NCBI RefSeq assembly: GCF_009831215.1
Contig: NZ_WUTW01000008.1
Location: 186,001-250,000 of the forward strand
From: Actinomadura rayongensis
GTDB taxonomy: Bacteria; Actinomycetota; Actinomycetes; Streptosporangiales; Streptosporangiaceae
DNA: 64,000 nucleotides
Direction of reading: 5' to 3'
How positions within the stretch are numbered: the stretch's first letter is position 1; the number at the start of each line of letters is the position of its first letter. The translations under genes and the position numbers were made by a program. Positions 21,276-31,791 of this stretch are shown here, piece by piece. Under the pieces are notes generated by a model. It did no database searches and was not told the origin of the DNA. It worked only from the letters and a program-made list of their open reading frames with translations.

Positions 21276-22268
21276 GTGACCACACCCATCGAGGTGTCCG
21301 GTTCGGAGTCCGAGGCGCAACCCGAGGCCGTCCTCGCGGGCGTCGGGGCGAAACAGATCCAGGGCCGGTCCCTGGGCCAGATCGCCTGGCTGCGCCTGCG
21401 GCGCGACAAGGTCGCGCTCACCGGCGGCGTCATCGTCGTGCTGCTGATCGTCGTGGCGATCGTCGGCCCGTTCCTGGTCCAGTCCCCGCTGACCTACCAC
21501 CAGGACCTGATCGACCCGACGTTCAACCGGCCCAACAGCGGCATCTGGCACACCGGCATCTCGGGCGACCACTGGCTCGGCGTCGAGCCCGGCACCGGCC
21601 GCGACATGCTCGCCCGCATCGTCCACGGGGCGCGGATCTCGCTGCTCGTGGCGTTCCTGGCGACGCTGCTGTCGGTCGTCATCGGCGTCGTCCTCGGCAT
21701 CACCGCCGGGTACTTCGGCCGCTGGGTCGACACCGTGATCAGCCGCGCGATGGACGCGTTCCTCGCCTTCCCGCTCCTGCTGTTCGCGATCGCGCTGGTC
21801 GGGGTCGTCTCCGACGGCGCGTTCGGGCTCAAGGGCAACGGGCTCCGGGTGAGCGTCCTCGTCTTCGTGATCGGCTTCTTCAACTGGCCGTACATCGGCC
21901 GCGTCATCCGCGGGCAGACGCTGTCGCTGCGCGAGCGGGAGTTCGTGGACGCGGCGCGCAGCCTCGGCGCGCGCAACGGCTACATCCTGTTCAAGGAGCT
22001 GCTGCCGAACCTCGTGGCGCCGATCCTCGTGTACTCGACGCTGCTGATCCCGACCAACATCCTCTTCGAGGCCGCGCTCTCGTTCCTCGGCGTCGGAGTG
22101 ATCCCGCCGACCCCGTCGTGGGGCGGGATGCTCACGCTCGCGGTGCCGATCTACTCGTCCGACCCGATGTACATGATCGTGCCGGGCCTGGCGATCTTCA
22201 TCACCGTCCTCGCCTTCAACCTCCTCGGTGACGGGCTGCGGGACGCTCTCGACCCCCGGGCCAAGTGA
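21276..22268 (+). CDS. Peptide ABC transporter permease (DppC type), second importer
   Basis: A 330-residue permease. After a charged cytoplasmic N-terminus, transmembrane segment 1 (GGVIVVLLIVVAIVGPFLV) is at about residues 49-67, and five more follow. The EAA loop reads DAARSLGARNGYILFKELLPN, and GVEPGTGRDMLARIVHGARISL is the usual DppC segment. The GTG start has a strong GGAGGTAGGAAG site. In this operon the DppC gene comes first, unlike the first importer where it is fourth. Confidence 0.93.
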   Translation: MTTPIEVSGSESEAQPEAVLAGVGAKQIQGRSLGQIAWLRLRRDKVALTGGVIVVLLIVVAIVGPFLVQSPLTYHQDLIDPTFNRPNSGIWHTGISGDHWLGVEPGTGRDMLARIVHGARISLLVAFLATLLSVVIGVVLGITAGYFGRWVDTVISRAMDAFLAFPLLLFAIALVGVVSDGAFGLKGNGLRVSVLVFVIGFFNWPYIGRVIRGQTLSLREREFVDAARSLGARNGYILFKELLPNLVAPILVYSTLLIPTNILFEAALSFLGVGVIPPTPSWGGMLTLAVPIYSSDPMYMIVPGLAIFITVLAFNLLGDGLRDALDPRAK

Positions 22269-22313
22269 CCCCGGTTTTCTTCCTGTCACACGAATGAAGA
22301 GGTGCGCCTGCGC

Positions 22314-24074
22314 ATGAAGAAGATCAGACCCCTCGCGGCCGCCGTGGCCGTGCTCGTGACCGGGGCGGGCCTGACGGCCTGCAACGGCGGGTCGGGCGGC
22401 TCCAGCGGACCCGGTTACAACGCCGCGGTGAACAAGGTCGTCAACGCGTCCGACAAGAAGGGCGGCACGCTCCGCCTGGCGGACTCCGACGACTTCGACT
22501 CCCCGGACCCCGGCAACACCTACTACGCCTGGACGCAGAACTTCGCCCGGCTGTACGGGCGCGGCCTGACGACCCTGGCGCCGGGCGCGGGCCAGGAGAC
22601 GCTGAAGGTCGTCCCGGACCTCGCCACGAGCCTCGGCACCCCCGCCGACGGCGGCAAGACCTGGACGTACAAGCTGCGGACCGGCGTCAAGTACGACGAC
22701 GGCACGACGGTCACGTCGCAGGACGTCAAGTACGCCATCGAGCGCAGCAACTACACCGACGAGCTCCAGCTCGGCCCGAAGTACTTCAAGGCGTACCTCC
22801 AGGACAACACGCCCGCGTACAAGGGTCCCTACAAGGACAAGAGCGACTCGGGCCTGAAGTCCATCGAGACCCCGGACCCGCAGACGATCGTCTTCCACCT
22901 GGCCAAGCCGTTCTCCGAGTTCGACTACCTGGCCGCGATGTCGCAGTCGATGCCGGTGCCGAAGGCCAAGGACACGGGCCTGAAGTACGAGTCGAAGATC
23001 GTCTCCTCGGGCGCGTACAAGGTCGACAGCTACGTCCGCGGCAAGTCGATGACGCTGTCGCGCAACACGTACTGGGACCAGAAGACGGACCCGATCCGCA
23101 AGGCGCTGCCGGACAAGATCGACCTGCAGCTCAAGCAGAACCCCGATGACATCGACAACCGGCTCCTGGCCGGCAAGCTCGACATGGACATCACGGGCGT
23201 CGGCGTCCAGAGCGGCACCCAGGGCAAGGTGCTCCAGGGCAACCAGAAGGGGTACACCGATAACCCCTACCAGGGCTTCCTGCGCTTCATGTCGCTGAAC
23301 ATCCACGTGAAGCCGCTCGACAACATCCACTGCCGGACCGCGGTCCAGTACGCCACCGACAAGGTCGCCGCGCAGACGGCCTACGGAGGCCCGCTGGCCG
23401 GCGGCGACCTCGCGACGACGCTGCTGCCGCCGTCGGTCGCCGGGTACCGCAAGTTCGACCTGTACCCGCAGACCTACCAGAAGACCGGCGGCCTCGACGC
23501 CGCGACCATCGGCAAGGCTAAGCAGGAACTGGTGGCGTGCGGCCAGCCCAACGGCTTCTCCACGAAGATCTCCGCCCGGTCCGACCGGCCGAAGGAGGTC
23601 GCGATGGCCCAGGCGATCCAGCAGGGCCTGGCCAAGGTCGGCATCAAGGTCGACATCGTCCAGTTCCCGGCCGGCGACTACTTCAACAAGTACGTCGGCG
23701 CTCCGAAGTACGTCCACGACCACGGCATCGGCATGATGCTCATGGCGTGGGCCGCGGACTGGCCGACCGGCTACGGGTTCCTGTCGCAGATCATCGACGG
23801 CCGCGCGATCAAGCCGTCCGGCGGCAACAACCTGCCCGAGCTGGACGACAAGCAGATCAACGACGCGTTCGACGCGGCGATCGCCAACGTCCAGGAGGCC
23901 GCGCGCCTCAAGGCGTACGGCGACATCGACGAGGCCGCGATGAAGCAGGCCGTCGACGTGCCGATCATCTACGCCAAGGCGCTGCTGTACCGGCCGAAGA
24001 CCGCGACGAACGTGGGCATCACGCTGGGCTACGGCGGCATGTACGACTACCTCAACATGGGCGTGACGAAGTAG
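22314..24074 (+). CDS. Peptide ABC transporter substrate-binding lipoprotein, second importer
   Basis: A 586-residue family 5 solute-binding protein with lipoprotein signal MKKIRPLAA...GLTAC and the lipidated cysteine near residue 23. TWTYKLRTGVKYDDG is the typical family segment. The ATG at 22314 is preceded by GAAGAGG; a GTG at 22302 sits directly on that site and is less likely. It shares only general resemblance with the first importer's binding protein, so the two systems probably differ in ligand. A hairpin 45 bp downstream may keep this mRNA segment more abundant than the permease part. Confidence 0.91.
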   Translation: MKKIRPLAAAVAVLVTGAGLTACNGGSGGSSGPGYNAAVNKVVNASDKKGGTLRLADSDDFDSPDPGNTYYAWTQNFARLYGRGLTTLAPGAGQETLKVVPDLATSLGTPADGGKTWTYKLRTGVKYDDGTTVTSQDVKYAIERSNYTDELQLGPKYFKAYLQDNTPAYKGPYKDKSDSGLKSIETPDPQTIVFHLAKPFSEFDYLAAMSQSMPVPKAKDTGLKYESKIVSSGAYKVDSYVRGKSMTLSRNTYWDQKTDPIRKALPDKIDLQLKQNPDDIDNRLLAGKLDMDITGVGVQSGTQGKVLQGNQKGYTDNPYQGFLRFMSLNIHVKPLDNIHCRTAVQYATDKVAAQTAYGGPLAGGDLATTLLPPSVAGYRKFDLYPQTYQKTGGLDAATIGKAKQELVACGQPNGFSTKISARSDRPKEVAMAQAIQQGLAKVGIKVDIVQFPAGDYFNKYVGAPKYVHDHGIGMMLMAWAADWPTGYGFLSQIIDGRAIKPSGGNNLPELDDKQINDAFDAAIANVQEAARLKAYGDIDEAAMKQAVDVPIIYAKALLYRPKTATNVGITLGYGGMYDYLNMGVTK

Positions 24075-24118
24075 TCCCCTCCCGTCCGTGAGTTCATCCG
24101 AAGGCAGGTGAAGGCGGC

Positions 24119-24160
24119 GCCCGCCGGCCGGTCCCGAAGATCTCGGGCCGGCCGGCGGGC
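24119..24160 (+). promoter_or_regulatory. Intercistronic hairpin after the binding-protein gene
   Basis: Arms 24119-24137 and 24143-24160 form 13 bp plus 5 bp with one bulged T (24132) and a 5-nt loop. It lies between the binding-protein stop and the GTG of the permease. Such stems commonly act as partial terminators or 3' mRNA stabilisers, giving binding protein in excess of the membrane subunits; here that is inference. Confidence 0.6.
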
Positions 24161-24173
24161 GGAGCCGATCAAT

Positions 24174-25187
24174 GTGCTCGCTTACATCATCCGGCGCCTG
24201 ATCGGGGCCGTGCTCATGCTGCTGCTGGTCAGCCTCGTGACCTTCGGCATCTTCTTCTGGATCCCGAAGCTGGCGGGCCAGACCACGGACCAGCTCGCGG
24301 CGGCCTACGTGGGCAAGGCGCCGACCGCGCAGGCGATCCAGGACACCAAGGAGCGCCTCGGCCTGGACAAGCCGGTCATCGTGCAGTACGGCACGTACCT
24401 GAAGGGGATCGTCGCCGGCCAGGACTTCAAGGCGGGTCCCGTCGTGGACCACTGCCCCGCGCCCTGCCTCGGCTACTCCTTCCGCACCAGCCAGCCGGTG
24501 CTCCCGCAGCTCATGGACCGCGCGCCCGCGACGCTGTCGCTCGCGATCGGCGCGTCGATCATCTGGCTCGCCGCGGGCATCTCGATCGGCGTGCTGTCCG
24601 CGCTGAGACGCGGCAGCATCTGGGACCGGACGGCGATGGTCATCGCCCTCGGCGGCGTGTCCCTGCCCATCTACTTCACCGGCCTGGTGTCGCTGGCGAT
24701 CTTCTCCTACAGCCTCGGGATCTTCCCCGGCGGCGGCAGCTACGTGCCCTTCACGCAGGATCCGGGGACGTGGTTCCAGTCGCTCGTCCTGCCGTGGGTG
24801 ACGCTGGCGTTCCTCTACGCGGCGATGTACGCGCGGCTCACCCGCGCCGGAATGCTGGAAACGCTCGGTGAGGACTACATCCGCACGGCGCGAGCCAAGG
24901 GCCTGCCCGAGCGGACCGTCATCACCAAGCACGCCCTGCGCTCGACGCTGACGCCGATCCTCACCATCTTCGGCCTCGACCTCGGGCTGATGCTGGGCGG
25001 CGCGGTGCTCACCGAGAACACCTTCAGCATCCCGGGCCTCGGCCAGCTCGCGATCAGCTCCATCGGCACCGGCGACCTTCCCGTGGTGCTCGGCGTGACG
25101 CTGCTCGCGGCGTTCTTCATCGTCATGATCAACCTGGTCGTGGACCTCCTGTACGCGGCCATCGACCCGAGAGTGAGGCTGGGCTGA
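24174..25187 (+). CDS. Peptide ABC transporter permease (DppB type), second importer
   Basis: A 337-residue DppB-type permease. The preferred GTG at 24174 gives [11 protein letters not shown], the family's usual opening, with GGAG at 24161-24164 as ribosome-binding site; reading from 24108 would add 22 arginine-rich residues and include the upstream hairpin. The EAA loop is [20 protein letters not shown]. An extracytoplasmic loop contains a [12 protein letters not shown] cysteine pair, absent from the first importer's DppB. The stop overlaps the next ATG (TGATG). Confidence 0.9.
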   Translation: MLAYIIRRLIGAVLMLLLVSLVTFGIFFWIPKLAGQTTDQLAAAYVGKAPTAQAIQDTKERLGLDKPVIVQYGTYLKGIVAGQDFKAGPVVDHCPAPCLGYSFRTSQPVLPQLMDRAPATLSLAIGASIIWLAAGISIGVLSALRRGSIWDRTAMVIALGGVSLPIYFTGLVSLAIFSYSLGIFPGGGSYVPFTQDPGTWFQSLVLPWVTLAFLYAAMYARLTRAGMLETLGEDYIRTARAKGLPERTVITKHALRSTLTPILTIFGLDLGLMLGGAVLTENTFSIPGLGQLAISSIGTGDLPVVLGVTLLAAFFIVMINLVVDLLYAAIDPRVRLG

Positions 25188-26212
25188 TGACGGGGGAGCC
25201 GTTCCTCTCGGTGCGCGACCTGAAGATCCACTTCCCGACCGACGACGGGATCGTCCGGTCGGTGGACGGCCTGACGTTCGACCTCGAACGCGGCCGGACG
25301 CTCGGCATCGTCGGCGAGTCCGGCTCGGGCAAGAGCGTCACGAGCCTCGGGATCCTCGGCCTGCACAACCGGCGCAACGCGAAGGTGTCGGGCGAGATCT
25401 GGCTGGACGGCAAGGAGCTGGTCGGCGCGTCGCCCGACGAGGTCCGCCGTCAGCGCGGCCGGAAGATGGCGATGATCTTCCAGGACCCGCTGTCGTCGAT
25501 GCACCCCTTCTACACGGTCGGCAAGCAGATCGTCGAGGCGTACCGCGTCCACAACGACGTGTCCAAGAGCGTCGCGCGCAAGCACGCCATCGACATGCTC
25601 GGCCGGGTCGGGATCCCGAAGCCCGACCGGCGCGTGGACGACTACCCGCACCAGTTCTCCGGCGGCATGCGGCAGCGCGCGATGATCGCGATGGCGCTGT
25701 CGTGCGACCCGGAGCTGCTGATCGCCGACGAGCCGACCACGGCGCTCGACGTGACCGTCCAGGCGCAGATCCTCGACCTGATCCGGGACCTTCAGGAGGA
25801 GTTCAACTCCGCGATCATCATGATCACCCACGACCTCGGCGTCGTGGCGGAGCTGGCCGACGACGTCCTCGTGATGTACGCGGGCCGGTGCGTGGAGCAG
25901 GCGTCGGTGGACGACGTCTTCCACGCCCCGCAGCACCCCTACACCTGGGGCCTGCTCGGGTCGATGCCGCGGCTGGACCGGGCGCGGTCGGAGCGGCTGA
26001 ACCCGATCAAGGGCTCACCGCCCAGCCTTATCAACGTGCCGAACGGGTGCGCGTTCCATCCCCGCTGCGCCTACGCGACGCTGAACGGGGGACGCAGCGA
26101 GTCCGAGCGGCCCGAGCTGACGGAGGCCGCGCCGGGGCACCTCGCCGCGTGCCATCTCCCGCTGGACCGGCGGCGGGAGATCTGGGAGTCCGAGATCCGG
26201 CCGACGCTGTGA
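25187..26212 (+). CDS. Peptide ABC transporter ATP-binding protein (DppD type), second importer
   Basis: A 341-residue ATPase with Walker A GESGSGKS, signature FSGGMRQR and Walker [13 protein letters not shown]. The oligopeptide/dipeptide C-terminal domain has [16 protein letters not shown], missing one of the cysteines seen in the first importer's subunit. It overlaps the permease by TGATG. Confidence 0.94.
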   Translation: MTGEPFLSVRDLKIHFPTDDGIVRSVDGLTFDLERGRTLGIVGESGSGKSVTSLGILGLHNRRNAKVSGEIWLDGKELVGASPDEVRRQRGRKMAMIFQDPLSSMHPFYTVGKQIVEAYRVHNDVSKSVARKHAIDMLGRVGIPKPDRRVDDYPHQFSGGMRQRAMIAMALSCDPELLIADEPTTALDVTVQAQILDLIRDLQEEFNSAIIMITHDLGVVAELADDVLVMYAGRCVEQASVDDVFHAPQHPYTWGLLGSMPRLDRARSERLNPIKGSPPSLINVPNGCAFHPRCAYATLNGGRSESERPELTEAAPGHLAACHLPLDRRREIWESEIRPTL

Positions 26213-26232
26213 CGAGCACAAGTGGGAAGACA

Positions 26233-27330
26233 GTGAGCACTTCAGAGACCACGACGGACGCGGCGCCCGCCGAGCGTCCGGCCCCGTCCGGCGAGCCGCT
26301 GCTCCAGGTCGAGGACCTGGGCAAGCACTTTCCCGTGACGGCCGGGCTGCTGCGCCGCCAGGTCGCCGCGGTGAAGGCCGTGGACGGGGTGTCGTTCTCG
26401 GTCCGCCGGGGCGAGACGCTGGGCCTGGTGGGGGAGTCGGGCTGCGGGAAGTCCACCACCGGACGGATGATCATGCGGTTGCTGGATCCGTCGTTCGGGC
26501 GGATCACCTTCGACGGGCGGGACATCACCGCGCTGTCGCAGCGGCAGCTCCGCCCGTACCGCCGCGACCTGCAGATGATCTTCCAGGACCCGTACTCGTC
26601 GCTGAACCCGCGCAAGACGGTCGGCGCGATCGTCGGGGCGCCGTTCCACCTGCAGAACGTCCAGACCGAGCACGGCGTGAAGAAGGCCGTCCAGGAGATC
26701 CTGGAGCTGGTGGGCCTCAGCCCCGAGCACTACAACCGGTACCCGCACGAGTTCTCCGGCGGGCAGCGGCAGCGCATCGGGATCGCCCGCACGCTGGCCC
26801 TCAAGCCCAAGCTGATCATCGCCGACGAGCCGGTGTCGGCGCTGGACGTGTCGGTGCAGGCCCAGGTCGTCAACCTGCTGGAGGACCTCCAGGACGAGCT
26901 GGACCTCACCTACGTGGTGATCGCGCACGACCTGTCGGTCGTCCGGCACATCTCCGACCGCGTCGCGGTGATGTACCTCGGCAAGATCGTCGAGGTCGCG
27001 GATCGCAACGACCTGTACGAGCGGCCGATGCACCCGTACACGAACGCGCTGCTGTCGGCGGTGCCGGTGCCCGACCCGTCGCGGCGGGAGGGGCGCGAGC
27101 GGATCCGGCTCCAGGGGGACGTCCCGAGCCCCCTGGACCCGCCGCCCGCGTGCCGGTTCCACACGCGCTGCTGGAAGGCGCAGGACATCTGCAAGCAGCA
27201 GGAGCCGCCGCTGGTGGCGCTCAGCCCGGGCCACGAGGTGGCGTGCCACTTCCCGGAGAACACCACCGTCAGCGCGACCGACCTGGTGGCGAAGGCGGAG
27301 GCCGGCCCGTCCGGGTCCGGGGACGCCTAA
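26233..27330 (+). CDS. Peptide ABC transporter ATP-binding protein (DppF type), second importer
   Basis: A 365-residue ATPase: Walker [10 protein letters not shown], signature FSGGQRQR, Walker [14 protein letters not shown]-terminal [12 protein letters not shown]. Two GTG starts are possible; 26233 follows GGGAAG, while 26209 overlaps the DppD stop as GTGA and would add 8 residues. It is the last gene of the second importer, in the order DppC, binding protein, DppB, DppD, DppF, and is followed by a strong hairpin. Confidence 0.92.
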   Translation: MSTSETTTDAAPAERPAPSGEPLLQVEDLGKHFPVTAGLLRRQVAAVKAVDGVSFSVRRGETLGLVGESGCGKSTTGRMIMRLLDPSFGRITFDGRDITALSQRQLRPYRRDLQMIFQDPYSSLNPRKTVGAIVGAPFHLQNVQTEHGVKKAVQEILELVGLSPEHYNRYPHEFSGGQRQRIGIARTLALKPKLIIADEPVSALDVSVQAQVVNLLEDLQDELDLTYVVIAHDLSVVRHISDRVAVMYLGKIVEVADRNDLYERPMHPYTNALLSAVPVPDPSRREGRERIRLQGDVPSPLDPPPACRFHTRCWKAQDICKQQEPPLVALSPGHEVACHFPENTTVSATDLVAKAEAGPSGSGDA

Positions 27331-27357
27331 TCCCCGGCGCGCACGGGGCACGCACGA

Positions 27358-27393
27358 GAGCGGCCCGCACGGAATCTTCCGTGCGGGCCGCTC
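27358..27393. terminator. Bidirectional terminator between convergent genes
   Basis: A perfect 17-bp stem (27358-27374 with 27377-27393) with a 2-nt loop lies between the 3' ends of the second peptide importer (plus) and the ABC exporter permease gene (minus). It would serve both strands. Confidence 0.8.
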
Positions 27394-27436
27394 GCCGTCC
27401 CGGCCGGCGCCGCGCGGGGAGACGCGGCGCCGGGGG

Positions 27437-29932
27437 TCACTCGGTGGAGATGGCCCGCAGGACGTCCATCCGGCCCGCCCGCCACGCCGGCCACAGCGCG
27501 GCCAGCACGCCGATCACCGCCGCGACGACCAGGTAGGTGACGAGCGTCCCGTAGGGGATGGACAGGATGTTCAGGCCGTCGTCGGCGAGCGCCTGCTGGA
27601 GCGAGGCCCCGAAGGCGATGCCGATGGCCATCCCGAGCACCGCGCCGAACACCGCGATCACGATGGACTCGGCGCGGATCATGCGGCGGAGCTGGCGGCG
27701 GCCCATCCCGATCGCGCGCAGCAGCCCGATCTCGCGGGTCCGCTCGATCACCGACAGCGCGATCGTGTTGACGACCCCGACCGCCGCGATGATCACCGAG
27801 AGGACCAGCAGGATCGTGATGAAGCCGATGATCCCGTCGACCTGCTTACTGACCTGGTCCTTCAGGTCGGCCTGGTCCTGCACCTTGAGCGCGGGGTTGG
27901 CCTTGGTGACGTTCTCGATGGCCGCGCGGGGCGCCTCGGCGCCGCCGGTGTCGATGGCGACGACCTGGGCGATCGGCCGCGCGGTGTGGGCGAGGTGGAC
28001 GTTCTCCGACACGACGCGGGACCCGAGCAGGTCGCTCTTGTCGTAGACGCCCTTCACCGTCAGGGCGACGGTGCGGCCGTCGGCGAACGTCACCGGCACG
28101 GTCGCGCCGACCGACGCGCCGAGCGCCTTCGCGCGCTCCTTGTCCAGCAGGATCCCCGCGCGGCCCGGGTCGTCGGAGCCCGAGACCATCGTGAGCCGCG
28201 CCGCCTTGCCGAGGGCGGGCATGTCGCCGGCGGTGTAGTCCACCTTCTTGCCGGCGATCACGGCGTTGCCCGTGTAGGCGCGGGAGGCCGAGCGCACGCC
28301 GGGGATCTTGGCGATCGCGCCGACGGTCGCGTCGTCCACGCCGCCCCCGCCGTCCGTGCTGACCGTGTAGTCCGCGCCGAACTGGTCGTCGATCTGGGAG
28401 CCCACCGACGCCCGGATCGACGCGCCGAGCACGTTCACCATCGTGATCAGCGCGAGGCCGATCATCAGCGCGGCGGCGGTCGAGGCGGTGCGGCGCGGGT
28501 TGCGCAGCGCGTTCTGCTGCGCCAGCCGTCCCGGCACCCGCATGACCTTCGCGAACGGCCAGCCCAGCACCTTGACCACCGGGATGCTGATCATCGGGGC
28601 GAGCATCGTCACGCCGATGAACACCCCGAACGCGCCCGCGCCGACCAGGACCGCGTTCGCCGTCCCGCTGCTCGCGGCGCCCGCGAGGCCCGTGCCGATC
28701 AGCACGGCGCCGAGCACCGTGAGGACCGAGCCGAGCGCCAGCCGGATCCGCAGCGACCGCTGGGGGAGCGCCACGTCGTCGCGCATCGCGGCGACCGGCG
28801 GGATCTTCGCGGCGCGGCGCGCCGGGAAGTACGCCGACACGACCGTCACGATGATCCCGACGAGGTAGGAGACGATCACCGTCTTGGCGGTGAGGACCAG
28901 GCTCCCGCCGCCGTTGAACGTCTGCAGCAGCGTGGCCAGGCCCGCGCCGCCCGCGATCCCGAGCGTCGACCCGACGACCCCGACGGCGATCGCCTCGCCG
29001 ATCACCGCGCGGGTGACCTGCGGCCGGGCCGCGCCGATCGCGCGCAGCAGGGCCAGCTCGCGGGTGCGCTGCGCGACGAGCATCGAGAACGTGTTGAAGA
29101 TGATGAACGCGCCGACGAACACCGCGATGAGCGCGAACGCCAGCAGGAACGTCCGGAAGAACCCGAGGAACGCCTCGACGTCGCTCTTGTTCTCCTCGCG
29201 CATCTTCGTCCCCGTGATGGCCTCCAGGTTCCCGGGGAGCTGCGCGGCGACGCGGTCGCGCAGGACCTGCTCGCTCACGCCGGTCGTGCCGAGCTGGATC
29301 TCGGAGAACTGACCGGGCTTGAGCAGCAGCCGCTGCGCGGTCGGGGTGTCGAACGAGGTGATGGTCGCGCCCATCATGTTCCCCGTGTGGACGAGCCCGG
29401 TGACCTTCATCGACTGCGGCGGACCCGCGACGATGATCTTGACGGTGTCGCCGACGCGGTAGTGCGCCTTCTTCGCCGTGTCCTCGTCCAGCAGGACCTC
29501 GCCCGGGCCGTTCGGCGCGCGACCCGACGACAGCCGCGTCGCGCCGTCGTCGCCGGTCCAGTTGACGCCGAGCTGCGGCGGGCCGGACCCGCCGATCAGC
29601 TTGCCGTCGCGGCCGACGACCGCCGCGTACCCGCTGACCTGGCCCTCGGCGGACTTCACGCCGGGCACGGTCTTGAGCTTGTCCACCAGCGACGCCGGGA
29701 TCGGCTGGGCGTTCTGCCCGTCCTCGTCCCCGCCGGTGACCTTCTTGGCCCGGACGTCCACCGCGACGTTCTTGCCGACGCTGTTGAACAGGTCGTCGAA
29801 CTGCTTGCTCATCGTGTCGGTGAACATCAGCGTGCCCGCCACGAACGCCACGCCGAGCAGGACCGCGACGCCCGTCAGCAGCAGGCGCACCTTGTGCGCC
29901 ATGAGGTTGCGGAGCGTGACCTTGGTCATCAT
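27437..29932 (-). CDS. ABC transporter permease with two FtsX domains
   Basis: An 831-residue MacB/FtsX-type permease, the membrane part of an exporter or membrane-protein extraction system. After a short N-terminal helix (LLLTGVAVLLGVAFVAGTLM) comes a large extracytoplasmic MacB-like domain. A first FtsX block of three or four transmembrane segments (about 260-500) follows, then a second extracytoplasmic domain and a second FtsX block near the C-terminus (LRAIGMGRRQLRRMI). Both blocks carry the ERTREIGLLRAIG / QRTRELALLRAIG coupling motif that contacts the ATPase. Its ATG overlaps the ATPase stop (ATGATGA). Confidence 0.93.
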   Translation of the reverse strand: MMTKVTLRNLMAHKVRLLLTGVAVLLGVAFVAGTLMFTDTMSKQFDDLFNSVGKNVAVDVRAKKVTGGDEDGQNAQPIPASLVDKLKTVPGVKSAEGQVSGYAAVVGRDGKLIGGSGPPQLGVNWTGDDGATRLSSGRAPNGPGEVLLDEDTAKKAHYRVGDTVKIIVAGPPQSMKVTGLVHTGNMMGATITSFDTPTAQRLLLKPGQFSEIQLGTTGVSEQVLRDRVAAQLPGNLEAITGTKMREENKSDVEAFLGFFRTFLLAFALIAVFVGAFIIFNTFSMLVAQRTRELALLRAIGAARPQVTRAVIGEAIAVGVVGSTLGIAGGAGLATLLQTFNGGGSLVLTAKTVIVSYLVGIIVTVVSAYFPARRAAKIPPVAAMRDDVALPQRSLRIRLALGSVLTVLGAVLIGTGLAGAASSGTANAVLVGAGAFGVFIGVTMLAPMISIPVVKVLGWPFAKVMRVPGRLAQQNALRNPRRTASTAAALMIGLALITMVNVLGASIRASVGSQIDDQFGADYTVSTDGGGGVDDATVGAIAKIPGVRSASRAYTGNAVIAGKKVDYTAGDMPALGKAARLTMVSGSDDPGRAGILLDKERAKALGASVGATVPVTFADGRTVALTVKGVYDKSDLLGSRVVSENVHLAHTARPIAQVVAIDTGGAEAPRAAIENVTKANPALKVQDQADLKDQVSKQVDGIIGFITILLVLSVIIAAVGVVNTIALSVIERTREIGLLRAIGMGRRQLRRMIRAESIVIAVFGAVLGMAIGIAFGASLQQALADDGLNILSIPYGTLVTYLVVAAVIGVLAALWPAWRAGRMDVLRAISTE

Positions 29933-30723
29933 CGGGCCGAGACCCCCGGCAGGTCGAAGCCCTTCATGCGCTCCAGGACGCGGTCGGCGGTCGGCTCGCG
30001 CATCGTGTCGACGATCCGGCCGTCGGTGAGGAACAGGACCTCGTCGGCGTACGCGGCGGCGGACGGGTCGTGGGTGACCATGACGATCGTCTGGCCCATC
30101 TCGCGCACCGAGGACCGCAGGAACCCCAGCACCTCCGCGCCCGAGCGCGAGTCCAGGTTCCCGGTCGGCTCGTCCGCGAAGATGATCTCCGGGCGGGACG
30201 CCAGCGCCCGCGCGCACGCCACGCGCTGCTGCTGGCCGCCCGACAGCTCCGACGGACGGTGCTTGAGGCGGGGCCGCAGCCCGACGGTGTCGACGACCCG
30301 GTCCAGCCACTCCTGGTCGGGCTTGCGGCCGGCGATGCCCATCGGCAGCGTGATGTTCTCCAGCGCGGTCAGCGTGGGGACTAGGTTGAACGCCTGGAAG
30401 ATGAACCCGATCTTGTCGCGGCGCAGCCGGGTGAGCTGCTTGTCCTTCAGCTTGGTGAGGTCGGTGCCGCCGATGAAGACCTCGCCGGAGTCGACGGAGT
30501 CCAGGCCCGCCATGCAGTGCATCAGCGTGGACTTGCCCGAGCCCGACGGGCCCATGATCGCGGTGAAGCGGCCCCGGGGGATCCCGACGGTCACGTGGTC
30601 GAGCGCGACGACCTGGGCGTCCCCGCGCCCGTAGGACTTGGCGATCCGGTGCGCCGAGGCGGCGAAGTCACCCGCCCCGGGCGCGGGATGCGCGTCGGCG
30701 GTCGATGGGGCGGAGTTCGTCAC
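29929..30723 (-). CDS. ABC transporter ATP-binding protein (LolD/MacB type)
   Basis: A 264-residue ATPase partner of the FtsX-type permease. Walker A is GPSGSGKST, signature LSGGQQQRVA, Walker B IIFADEPTGNLD. An N-terminal extension of about 28 residues is low-complexity. The GTG at 30723 is preceded by GGGGACC; an ATG at 30801 would add 26 unconserved residues. It is translated just before, and overlapping, the permease. The following two-component genes lie in the same orientation upstream, a common arrangement for envelope-stress-responsive exporters. Confidence 0.92.
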   Translation of the reverse strand: MTNSAPSTADAHPAPGAGDFAASAHRIAKSYGRGDAQVVALDHVTVGIPRGRFTAIMGPSGSGKSTLMHCMAGLDSVDSGEVFIGGTDLTKLKDKQLTRLRRDKIGFIFQAFNLVPTLTALENITLPMGIAGRKPDQEWLDRVVDTVGLRPRLKHRPSELSGGQQQRVACARALASRPEIIFADEPTGNLDSRSGAEVLGFLRSSVREMGQTIVMVTHDPSAAAYADEVLFLTDGRIVDTMREPTADRVLERMKGFDLPGVSAR

Positions 30724-31008
30724 GGTTGGTCCCCTGTTCGTGGTGGAAAGTCGCTTGCCCGTTCGCGGAGCGGCGCCCGCGGGCACCGCACCGCTCACCA
30801 CAGAACAGTAGGAGTCCGGGCGAATCAGGGGATGAGCCTCGGGAAGGGAATCTCCGGTCCACCCCTGGCAGGAGATCCCGGCGCTTCATCGTCCTCGGGG
30901 ACTAGACCGCCACCGGACCTGTGGGGGACCTCCCCGACCCGGCCCCTCCGGGACGGTCTCGGGCCGGTCGCGGCGGGGTCTCGGCCGGGTCTCGGAGCGG
31001 GGCTCCGG

Positions 31009-31689
31009 TCAGCCCTGGCCCGGGCGGCTCAGCCCCGTCTCGTACGCGTACACCACGGCCTGCACCCGGTCCCGCAGGCCCAGCTTGGCCAGCACGTTCC
31101 CCACATGCGTCTTCACGGTCGTCTCGCTCACCACGAGTTCCGCCGCGATCTCCGCGTTGGACTGGCCGCGCGCCACATGCGTCAGGACCTCGCGCTCGCG
31201 CTCGGTCAGGGTGTCCAGGCCCGGCGGGGGAGCCGAGTCCCGCACGGCGGGCAGCCGCGTCGCGAACTTGTCCAGCAGCCGCCGCGTCACCGACGGCGCC
31301 ACGATCGCGTCGCCGTCGGCCACGATCCGGATCGCCGCGACCAGGTCCTCGGGCGGGGAGTCCTTCAGCAGGAACCCGCTCGCGCCCGCCCGGACCGCCT
31401 CGATCACGTACTCGTCCAGGTCGAACGTCGTGAGGATCAGCACCTTCGGGTCGTGCGACGCGGCGCCGTCCCGGATGATCCGCCGCGTCGCCTCGATGCC
31501 GTCCACGCCCGGCATCCGGATGTCCATCAGCACCACGTCCGGCAGCAGCGACCGCGTCAGCTCCACCGCCGCCGCGCCGTCCCCGGCCTCCCCGACCACC
31601 GCCAGATCCGGCTCGGCCTCCAGGATCAGCTTGAAGCCCGTCCGCAACAGCGGCTGGTCGTCCACCAACAGGACCCGTACCGCGTTCAC
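31009..31689 (-). CDS. Two-component response regulator, NarL/LuxR family
   Basis: This 226-residue regulator has a receiver domain (about 4-120; acidic pocket D10 D11, phosphoacceptor D56 in VVLMDIRMPG, K near LLKDSPPE). A C-terminal LuxR-type helix-turn-helix follows (LTEREREVLTHVARGQSNAEIAAEL). The GTG at 31689 gives the standard VRVLLVDDQ opening. It is co-oriented with the histidine kinase 102 bp upstream, its presumed partner. Targets are unknown, but the adjacent exporter genes 286 bp downstream are obvious candidates. Confidence 0.93.
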   Translation of the reverse strand: MNAVRVLLVDDQPLLRTGFKLILEAEPDLAVVGEAGDGAAAVELTRSLLPDVVLMDIRMPGVDGIEATRRIIRDGAASHDPKVLILTTFDLDEYVIEAVRAGASGFLLKDSPPEDLVAAIRIVADGDAIVAPSVTRRLLDKFATRLPAVRDSAPPPGLDTLTEREREVLTHVARGQSNAEIAAELVVSETTVKTHVGNVLAKLGLRDRVQAVVYAYETGLSRPGQG

Positions 31690-31791
31690 CCGGCCGCCTC
31701 GCTCACCGTCATCGCCTCCGCTCCGGCCGCGGCGCCGTCGCCGCACCGCCCAACCTATCCGTCCCGCGCCACGACCCGGTCCGCCGCGCGG

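Noticed and set aside
24108-24173. N-terminal 22-residue extension of the second DppB permease
   Set aside because: It is arginine-rich, encoded by the hairpin, and lacks a ribosome-binding site; GTG 24174 gives the usual family start.
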